Source of the DNA: Pseudomonas mucidolens
Lineage (GTDB): Bacteria; Pseudomonadota; Gammaproteobacteria; Pseudomonadales; Pseudomonadaceae
Assembly: GCF_900106045.1 (NCBI RefSeq)
Contig: NZ_LT629802.1
Location: 2,480,001 to 2,544,000, forward strand
DNA: 64,000 nt
Direction of reading: 5' to 3'
The position numbers and the translations under genes were made by a program. Shown piece after piece: positions 53,430-61,400 of this stretch. Within the stretch, counting starts at the first letter, position 1, and every line of letters begins with the position of its first letter. A model generated the notes under the pieces. It had not been told where the DNA came from, did no database searches, and saw nothing but the letters and a program-made list of their open reading frames with translations.

Positions 53430-54127
53430 CGAGGGCGACCTGGATAGACGGGTAATTGTTTGTCGCTCAGAAAAAATTCCATTGGATCGGGGGCCTTTTC
53501 TTCCAGGAACGCTGCATATTTTTTCTTGATCTTGGGCAGTTCGTACAATGCCTTTACACCATGCTTGGCGGAGTTGCGTATGACCGATGACGGATTGAAG
53601 TAGCCCTCGGCATTATCCAGCGTCAGTACAAATGGAGGAAGCCCCGCGCGCATAAGCAAATAGCTGACGATGAGCGACCCACTGCGGTTATTGCCTTCAA
53701 TGAACAATTGCGGCTTGCTGAGGATTCGGACATACACACCGGCCGCACGCTTCCATACCGACTCACTGCGGTACGCGCAGTACCAATTGTATAAATCCTT
53801 GATCCCACCCTCTACGTTGTTGAAAAAGTGCTCTTCCGTGGCGGCAAGGTGTTGAGCGAACTCCAGTCGGCGCGCCGGGTCTCGACCGCAGAGCACCGTG
53901 GCATTGATCTCCAGCATCAGATTCACTTGCTGAAGATCAAACAGGTCGACATCACGTGCGACATAATCGTCAATCAGCGCGTAGCCCTCAAGCACATTCT
54001 GCAGCACCTCGTCGGTCAAGGGATCGCGCGGCTCGGTAAAGTGTCTGCTGAGCTCGGCAAAGCGGCTCTGCACATTACGCAGTGCACGTTCAATCGCAGG
54101 CAAATCAAGGCGACGCTTTACAGACAT
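53426..54127 (-). CDS. Fic-family protein with substituted catalytic His
   Basis: The 233-residue protein has a Fic-like helical core with YVRILSKPQLFIEGNNRSGSLIVSYLLMRAG. Against the canonical HPFxxGNGRxxR the catalytic His is Gln140, Pro is Leu141, and the last Arg is Ser151, while FxEGN and Arg148 remain. AMP transfer by the usual mechanism is therefore unlikely; another activity or a binding role is possible. AGGA precedes the ATG at 54127; the TTG two codons upstream is less likely. It is coupled to the HAD gene. Confidence 0.75.
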   Translation of the reverse strand: MSVKRRLDLPAIERALRNVQSRFAELSRHFTEPRDPLTDEVLQNVLEGYALIDDYVARDVDLFDLQQVNLMLEINATVLCGRDPARRLEFAQHLAATEEHFFNNVEGGIKDLYNWYCAYRSESVWKRAAGVYVRILSKPQLFIEGNNRSGSLIVSYLLMRAGLPPFVLTLDNAEGYFNPSSVIRNSAKHGVKALYELPKIKKKYAAFLEEKAPDPMEFFLSDKQLPVYPGRPR

Positions 54128-54176
54128 TGGCAATCCTGATGAGCGGTGTGTGAAAAAGCCAAAACGACCGGGTACT

Positions 54177-54201
54177 CGCCAAGGCAGTCTAGCCCTTGGC
54201 G
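54177..54201. other. Hairpin between pstB and the Fic gene
   Basis: CGCCAAGG and CCTTGGCG form a perfect 8-bp stem around a 9-base loop, 30 bases past the pstB stop. No U-tract follows, so attenuation or RNA processing is as likely as full termination. Confidence 0.45.
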
Positions 54202-54230
54202 GTATGCGGTGTTGATCGGACGGCTGTTGA

Positions 54231-55049
54231 TCAGCTGAACTTCCCGCTGATGTAATCCCCCGTCATTTGTTCGCGAGGACTGTCGAAAATCTGCGTAGTC
54301 GGACCCATTTCAACCAGATAACCGGTACGCGTGCCCTGGGAAATATCCACCGAGAAAAAGGCCGTCGTATCAGCGACACGGATGGCCTGTTGCATATTGT
54401 GGGTTACCAGAGCGATGGTGTAGTCCTTCTTCAACTCGACCATCAGTTCCTCGACCCGCCGGGTAGCGATCGGGTCAAGCGCCGAGCACGGTTCGTCCAG
54501 CAACAGAACTTCCGGTTCAGTGGCGATGGCACGGGCGATACACAGTCGTTGCTGCTGCCCGCCGGAAAGGGACAGGCCGCTGACCTTGAGCTTGTCCTTG
54601 ACCTCATCCCACAACGCGGCGCCTTGCAAGGCGTGCTTTACCCGATCGCCCATATCACCCTTGTAGCGATTGAGGCGCAGGCCAAAGGCGACGTTGTCGA
54701 AAATGCTCATCGAGAACGGGTTCGGCTGCTGAAACACCATGCCGATATAGCGGCGTACGACCACGGGGTCAACACCCTTGCCATAGACGTCCTGGCCGAG
54801 AAAATGCACATGCCCCTCGAAACGGAAACCTTTCACCAGGTCGTTCATCCGATTCAGGCTGCGCAGCACAGTACTCTTGCCGCAGCCGGAAGGACCGATG
54901 AATCCGGTGATCTTGTTTTTTTCAATCGGCACATGGCTGTCACGTACCGCCATGAAGTTGCCATAGAAAATCTTGTCCAGCTTGCAGTCCATGACCACAG
55001 GCGCCTGAGTGGCAAACGGGGCGGTTTCTTGCGCAGATAGTACGTTCAA
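54231..55049 (-). CDS. pstB: Phosphate ABC transporter ATP-binding protein PstB
   Basis: The 272-residue ATPase has Walker [10 protein letters not shown] at 52-60, the signature [18 protein letters not shown] and Walker [24 protein letters not shown], the PstB pattern. It energises high-affinity phosphate uptake. It is the last pst gene here; phoU, which usually follows, is replaced by the Fic-HAD pair. Confidence 0.96.
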   Translation of the reverse strand: MNVLSAQETAPFATQAPVVMDCKLDKIFYGNFMAVRDSHVPIEKNKITGFIGPSGCGKSTVLRSLNRMNDLVKGFRFEGHVHFLGQDVYGKGVDPVVVRRYIGMVFQQPNPFSMSIFDNVAFGLRLNRYKGDMGDRVKHALQGAALWDEVKDKLKVSGLSLSGGQQQRLCIARAIATEPEVLLLDEPCSALDPIATRRVEELMVELKKDYTIALVTHNMQQAIRVADTTAFFSVDISQGTRTGYLVEMGPTTQIFDSPREQMTGDYISGKFS

Positions 55050-55068
55050 AATTCAGGTGCTCCCATTC

Positions 55069-55962
55069 TCAGAACTTGGGCTTGCCGAAAATACGGCTGA
55101 CAATATTCACGACCAGCACGATCATCACCAGCACCAGCGAGGCCGCCCATGCGAGCTCGAGTTGGTTGTCGAACGGCATCCCGGAAAAGTTGTAAATCAG
55201 CACGGCAAGCGACGCCGTCGGATTCATCACTTCAAGACTGCCTTCGTGGTAGATCCAGTAGTTGCTGAACAACGCGGTAAACAACAACGGTGCGGTTTCG
55301 CCCGCTGCGCGCGCCACGGCCAGCATGACACCGGTCAGGATCGCCGGCATGCCGGTGGGCAAGACGATTTTCCAGATGACCTGCGAACGGGTGCAGCCCA
55401 TGCCGTAGGCGGCGTCCTTCATGATCTTGGGCACCATCTTCATCGACTCTTCAGCCGTAAGCACCACGATCGGCAGCATCAGCACGGCCAGCGCCACACC
55501 ACCCGCCGGTGCCGAGTAGGTACCGGTGGTCATCACCACCAAGGCGTAGGCAAAAACCCCGGCCAAAATCGAAGGCAGGCCCGTGAGGGTCTTGGCGGCA
55601 AAGCGTGCGGCGTTGGCCAGCTTGCTGTCCGGGCCCAATTCAGCCAGGAAGATCGCCGCCATGATGCCGACCGGCACCGCGATTGCGGCGGCGATACCGA
55701 CCATCACGAAGGTACCTGCCATCGCATTGCCGAAGCCGCCGCCCGTCTCGAAACCGGTCGGCGGCAGTTCAGTGAATACCTCCAGGCTGAGGCGAGCACC
55801 GCCGCGCGTGATCAGCATGTAGAGCACGGAAATCAACGGTACGCTGGCCAGCAGAGCGCCGCCCCAGACCAGTGTGGTCAACAGCAGGCTGCGCAAGGCG
55901 CGGCCTTCGAACTTGCGTTGCAAGCTGGGTAAGGCACCTGTACGAGAAGTGAGGTCACTCAT
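55069..55962 (-). CDS. pstA: Phosphate ABC transporter permease PstA
   Basis: The 297-residue protein has six helices and the PstA signatures GGFGNAMAGTFVMVGIAAAIAVPVGIMAAIFLAE, SILAGVFAYALVVMTTGTYSAPAGGVALAVLMLPIVVLTAEESMKMVP and AAYGMGCTRSQVIWKIVLPTGMPAI (the EAA loop). It overlaps pstC by 4 bases and lies 19 bases before pstB. Confidence 0.96.
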   Translation of the reverse strand: MSDLTSRTGALPSLQRKFEGRALRSLLLTTLVWGGALLASVPLISVLYMLITRGGARLSLEVFTELPPTGFETGGGFGNAMAGTFVMVGIAAAIAVPVGIMAAIFLAELGPDSKLANAARFAAKTLTGLPSILAGVFAYALVVMTTGTYSAPAGGVALAVLMLPIVVLTAEESMKMVPKIMKDAAYGMGCTRSQVIWKIVLPTGMPAILTGVMLAVARAAGETAPLLFTALFSNYWIYHEGSLEVMNPTASLAVLIYNFSGMPFDNQLELAWAASLVLVMIVLVVNIVSRIFGKPKF

Positions 55963-56927
55963 TGTTTTGTGCCTCGCTGGGCATAGACCATAATCATCGA
56001 TCCGATGATGTTCACCAGTAGCGTGATCAACATCAGAACCAGTGCGGCGTACATCAACACCTCAATCTCGTTCGGCCCAGCTTCGGGGAAATTCAGCGCC
56101 AGCAAGGCCGCCAAGGTATTGGCCGGGGCAAACAAAGAAAGCGAGATATTGTTCGCGTTGCCTACCAGCATGGCCAAGGCCATCGTTTCACCCAGTGCCC
56201 GGCCCAGACCCAATACCAGCGAACCAAAGATGCCGGTGGCCGCGGATGGCACCATCACCTTGAGAATCGCTTCCCAGTGCGTGGTCCCCATGCCATAGGC
56301 TGCCTGCTTGGTTTTCATTGGAACCCCCGTGAGGGCATCCTGTGAAACAGCGGCAATGGTCGGCAGAATCATGATGGCAAGCACCAACGCGGCAGGTAGC
56401 AGTCCTGGTCCGCTCAAGGACGTGCCGAAAAACGGAATCCAGCCGAGTTCGCTGTGCAACCACGCCGTCAGGGGCCGAATCGCCGGGATCACTACGTAGA
56501 TCCCCCACAGGCCGTAAACGACGCTGGGGATGGCCGCGAGCAGCTCGACGGCGGTGCGAAAGACCGCTGCAAGCTTGGCGGGCAGGAAATCCTGGGTCAG
56601 GAAAATAGCCATGCTGACGCCGAAGAAGCCGGCGATCATCAGCGCAATCAGGGCGCTGTAGAGCGTGCCCCAAATGGCCGGCAGAATGCCGTACTTGCCT
56701 TGGTTAACGTCCCAGACGCTGCCCAAAACGACATCCAGGCCGTGCTTCTCCATGCCTGGAAAGGCCTTGCGGCCTACCTCGAATACCAGCGCAAATACCA
56801 ACGCCAGCACCAGAACCACCCCCACACGCGCTAACGCACGGAAGATGCGGTCAACCATGAAATCCTTGGTGGAAGGTGGTTGGCAGGCAGAATCCGGATT
56901 GACCGGCACGACAAAAGGTTTGTTCAT
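55959..56927 (-). CDS. pstC: Phosphate ABC transporter permease PstC
   Basis: The 322-residue protein has six helices with YGILPAIWGTLYSALIALMIAGFFGVSMAIFLTQD, LLAAIPSVVYGLWG and AAYGMGTTHWEAILKVMVPSAATGIFGSLVLGLGRALGETMA, clear PstC. The N-terminus has about 40 soluble residues before helix 1. It follows pstS by 73 bases, the usual spacing for unequal expression of binding protein and permease. Confidence 0.96.
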   Translation of the reverse strand: MNKPFVVPVNPDSACQPPSTKDFMVDRIFRALARVGVVLVLALVFALVFEVGRKAFPGMEKHGLDVVLGSVWDVNQGKYGILPAIWGTLYSALIALMIAGFFGVSMAIFLTQDFLPAKLAAVFRTAVELLAAIPSVVYGLWGIYVVIPAIRPLTAWLHSELGWIPFFGTSLSGPGLLPAALVLAIMILPTIAAVSQDALTGVPMKTKQAAYGMGTTHWEAILKVMVPSAATGIFGSLVLGLGRALGETMALAMLVGNANNISLSLFAPANTLAALLALNFPEAGPNEIEVLMYAALVLMLITLLVNIIGSMIMVYAQRGTKQ

Positions 56928-57000
56928 TGGCGAGTTCCGGAACTAGGGGAAACTCGCTCGGCGAGGCACGCAGCACACGCCGAGAGAGGACTTCCAAGCG

Positions 57001-58032
57001 TTACTGGATGTTGGCAGAAGCTTTGCGAACCGGCTCGATGACTGCTTGTGGCAGTGGGATGTAGCCCATCGAATCGGCAATTTTCTGACCCTCGGTCAGG
57101 CCGTACTCGATCATTTCACGCATGGCCTTGGCCTTGGCCGGGTTCTCGTTCTGCTTACGAAAGATCATCCAGGTATAGGAAGTGATCGGGTAGGACTTGG
57201 CACCGTCTGGATCAGGCAGCCAAGCCACCAGGTTCTCCGGCATTTTCACCGCAGCCAAAGCTTCGGCACCACTTTCCGCGTTCGGTACAACGTAATGACC
57301 GGCTTTGTTTTGCAACTGAGCAAAATCAACCTTGGCCAGCTTGGCGAAGCCGTACTCGATGTAGCCAATGGCACCCGGGGTCTGGCGTACGGTGGCCGTT
57401 ACACCATCGTTCTTCGGCGATTTGATGAATTTGTCGCTGGCTGGCCAATTGACCGTGTTGCCCTCACCCAGCGCCTTATCGAACGCTGGACTGATGGCCG
57501 ACAGGTGCTTGGTAAATACCGCGGTGGTGCCGCTGGAGTCTGCGCGCACGACAACGGTGATCGGCATATCGGGCAGCTTCAGCTCCGGATTGGCTTTGAC
57601 GATCCCCGGATCGTTCCAGTGGGTGATCTTGCCCAGGAAAATATTGGAGTAAACGTCACGCGGCAGTTTCAGCCCCTTGGGACTGTCCGGCAGGTTATAC
57701 GCCAATACGATTTCACCCGCAGTCATCGGCAGCAATTGCACGCCTTCGGCGACCTTGGCAATGTCTTCGTCTTTCATGGCCGAGTCACTGGCCGCGAAAT
57801 CAACGGTATTGTTCAGAAAGTCCTGTACACCTGCGCCGCTGCCCTTGGATTGATAGTCCACGGTGACGCCGGAGGTTTTTTTACTGAAATCCTTGAACCA
57901 GGTCAGGTAAATCGGTGCTGGAAAACTGGCGCCAGAACCTGTCAGTCGGACGCTTTCTTCAGCGAAAGAGACTGAGGTGGCACACAAAGAAATCGTGACG
58001 GCGAGCGCAGCAGACTTCATAAAGCTTTTCAT
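57001..58032 (-). CDS. pstS: Phosphate-binding periplasmic protein PstS
   Basis: The 343-residue protein has a signal peptide at about 1-24 (CATSVSFA) and the PstS opening VRLTGSGASFPAPIYLTWF. Phosphate-contact stretches SKGSGAGVQDFLNNTVDFAASDSAM and VVRADSSGTTAVFTKHLS are intact. The ATG at 58032 has GGAG upstream; the frame begins one TTG codon earlier. As first gene of a pst operon lacking phoU it probably belongs to a second, starvation-induced Pst system. Confidence 0.96.
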   Translation of the reverse strand: MKSFMKSAALAVTISLCATSVSFAEESVRLTGSGASFPAPIYLTWFKDFSKKTSGVTVDYQSKGSGAGVQDFLNNTVDFAASDSAMKDEDIAKVAEGVQLLPMTAGEIVLAYNLPDSPKGLKLPRDVYSNIFLGKITHWNDPGIVKANPELKLPDMPITVVVRADSSGTTAVFTKHLSAISPAFDKALGEGNTVNWPASDKFIKSPKNDGVTATVRQTPGAIGYIEYGFAKLAKVDFAQLQNKAGHYVVPNAESGAEALAAVKMPENLVAWLPDPDGAKSYPITSYTWMIFRKQNENPAKAKAMREMIEYGLTEGQKIADSMGYIPLPQAVIEPVRKASANIQ

Positions 58033-58035
58033 CAA

Positions 58036-58423
58036 AGGGACTCCTCGTGATAGCGGGCTCCCGAACTCTGCAGTAACTTTGTGAAGTTTTTATGATAAAC
58101 GCCTAGTAAACAGCTCCCACCTGGTCACTTGGCCCCACGCACCAGGGTCTAACCGGCGCTCTCCTCCTCCACACTGAAAAACACCCTCCTCCGAGTCAGG
58201 GATCGGTTAGCGCGGGCATCTGAAGCGCCAGAGTGATTGTTGGAGGTAGCTACAGCGTGAGGAGACCAAGCCCGCTGACCACCGCTTCCCAGTCACGATG
58301 TCAACCATGCAACCGGCCAACGCGCTCGACAAGTATGTGCCACCTGCAGTCAATTTTCGTTGCCTAGTCTGGCGCCTCACTCACGGATGTACCGTCTTGA
58401 GGCGTCATGATCGAGAAGCAACG
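58036..58423. other. Intergenic region between pstS and the giant toxin-like gene
   Basis: Divergent promoter region of about 390 bases. On the pstS strand CTGTTTACTAGGCGTTTA near 58094-58112 has two GTTTA cores 11 bases apart, a very weak Pho-box-like pattern. No gene or strong palindrome was seen. The toxin-like gene may start earlier, at 58298, inside this region. Confidence 0.4.
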
Positions 58424-61400
58424 ATGAACATTGCAAACCCGCCCCTCCTGTTCCCCGAAATATTGAGAGCCCACCGCCTGGATGAATTGAACGCCCCCCA
58501 CGAGTTGACCCAGGCCGACCTTGACTGGCTGCATCACACCACCCTGCCCAGCCACGCCCTACGCAGCGTACAGGTCCCGGCAATGACCGTCGAAACGCTT
58601 ACCCTGGAAGTCGGAGGCAAGGCTTCGATCCCACTGGCCGGTTGCCTGGTGATCAGCGCGCCAGGCGATCACCCCGCATTCCTCTATACGCCGTATGGCG
58701 GCATCGTGAAATTCGACAGCCCGGAATCCGTCGACCAGAGGCTTGATGAGATGTTGTCGCTACCTCTGGAACGGGATGACCTGTTCCGCCTCCTTTCGAT
58801 TTCCCAGCGCAACGAACTCCATGGCGCAACCACCCTGGAAAAGACCCGGCGAACGGTGCATGGCGATGTCTTCAAGACGCAATTGGCGTCCATGAAAAAA
58901 GCCCAGGATCTGAATGACCGGGCCATGGTGAGCGAGCTACTCCAGGCCCCCTCGCTGGCGACGATGCTTGACCGGATATTGAACGATAAGTTGTCCAACT
59001 TCGATCACAAGCAGGCCCGGGTGTCACTCAACGCAAACAAGGCAGCAGGAGATCCAAAGACCCAACAGTGGAGCCGAAACATGCCACTGAGTGACGCGAT
59101 CCTGACTTACTTTCATCATCAGGGCTGGCCTGGCGGATGTGACGTGGAGTTTTTTCACCCCGACATCAATGACTCGGCCAACAATACGTTGCATTGGCAA
59201 ACCATCGTGAAGCTCGCTGCCAGGAACCTGCTCCCCCGCCTCACCGATTGTCTCGACGCCTATTGGGACGCCAAAAGCTTCTTCAATATTTCACGCCGGC
59301 ATTTTTTATCCCAGTTCATCAGCGACAGGCTGCGTTCGACCATCATTGTCGAACGGGAAAAAGGGTACCTGACAGACGCCCAAAGCCGTGAACTGCATCG
59401 CCTGTTCCGGCCGTCTCGCCCGGACGAGACGTTGATGTTCATCGAAACGGTGCGCCTCTGGGAGTATAAACCGCACAGTGTCGAACTGGCGGGCACGTTG
59501 ATGATCAGTGCAAATGAGCACTACCTTTACCTCCCCAGTCACGGTTTCAAGAAAGTGGAGCATCATCTGGGTTTCAGCAGTGCTCTGTTGGGTTCGCCCT
59601 TCACCGCCAAGCGAAAGCACACGCTATACAGCCTCCTCAGCATTGAAGAACGCAACCGTTTTTTACGCTTCGACGTCCCGCAGATCTCCGGCAAGGGCGT
59701 GTCCCCGCCTGTATCCGAGTCCCTGGCTGGAGCAATCATTGCCAAACAACTGGAAAATCTTGGTTACGCTTTGGAAATGTCCCGTCAGGACGATATCGAT
59801 ATCCACGCATTGGTCGACAAGGCACTGGACATACGCACGCTGATCAACGACAGCCTGCTGGACCAGAAAGCCGAGGGGCATTGGGGAACGCGGCCTGCGT
59901 TTTATGCAAACCTGCCACCGTCCAATTTCATGGTCCATTTACTGCAGAGAAAGCTCAAGACCTATGCCAGTGTCCAGGACGCTTTCGATACCGAGTTCAG
60001 GCTGTTATCGCATTCCAGCAACAGAGCCCTGCGCAATGAACTGAGGGAGCTGCTTTCCAAGCTATGCAGTAGTTTTTCCCTGGGCATCAGAGAGGAGGCT
60101 GAGCTCCGGGAGCTCAACGGGACACTGTCGACGGACGCCCACAACCTCATCAAAACCGTGTTTGCCTTCGATCCTGACTACCCTGAACGCGAAAAACGCG
60201 CGAGCGTCAAAGGCTTTCGTCCGGATGTGTATTCATTGAAGTTGACCTGCACATCGGAAGGCGCCAGGGCCTCCTTTTCTGCCGCCAATTGCTTCCTGCT
60301 GACCGAGCGCGGGGGCCTGGATACACCTTTTTCCGGCATGGTGATCCTGTGGATCCCTTCCGACGGCCTGAGGTTGTTTTCATCCGTCGCCCATGCCACC
60401 CAGCAGTTGAATCATTACCTGCTCGACTCCCGGCGGCGTTTCGGTTTGCTGGCCAATCTCACACCCGCGCAACGCAATCCCCATGCCCGCTATCAACTCG
60501 AGGCGTTTGAACTGATCGAAGGCAATGTGCTTATGGATCGGATGAGTTCGTTCATCGAACACTTTGCGGCCGAACACGAGTATTTGCGCGCATTGAAGAT
60601 TGGTGACTGGCAACTGGCCAGACCTGAATTTCTTCAAAGCCTGAACGCATTGTTAAGCAAGGGAGCGCCCACCAATCTGCAGAATGTTGCGTATATCGCC
60701 CGCGCCAACAGGCGGCAACACACGCTTCCTGGCTGGCTCGGTACCGCCTCGCTCGAGGATCAACACAAGCACATCGAACTGCTGGAGCAATATCGAAACA
60801 GCGTGGACGATAATAAGGACTACCTGGACGGCATCGAACCGCTACGCACCTATGTCGCCAGAACATTGAAAACGCTGCTGGAGGCGCGTTTCCCCGGAAC
60901 CAACCTTGACCCCGCCACTCTCCTGATTGCGCCCAAGCTTGCGCTGGCAGGTCCCGCAAGCAGCCTGACCGACTTCGCCTTGAATCCTATCGACACCCGT
61001 CATCGGACCGGCTTCAAGATTTCGTCAACGTCCCGGCAAAAACTCCCTGACAACCTCAACGAATCCGCTATCACGCAGATACTGTTGTCATTGGATATTT
61101 CAACCACCTACAGAGGACATGTGCTGGACAAACTGTCCAGCTCCGCCGTCGATATCAAGCAAAGGAAGCACCGATTCTATCGACAATTACCGTGGCAACT
61201 GCTGCAACATGCCCATGCCCGGTATCTGCAACAGTACCTTTCCCCCACTGCCTTCAGCCTGATCAGCCAGGTGCTCGATATGCCGGACAGTATCGCTCGA
61301 CTGGCAACGGAGACGGCCAAGGCAATCATTCGCCCACTGGAACTGATCACGACCGAAGGCGCCGAAGCCGTCACAGCGCCTGGGCTTTACCTGATCGGGT

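Noticed and set aside
58094..58112. Pho box before pstS
   Set aside because: Two GTTTA cores have the right spacing but the half-sites match the PhoB consensus poorly; not listed as a site.
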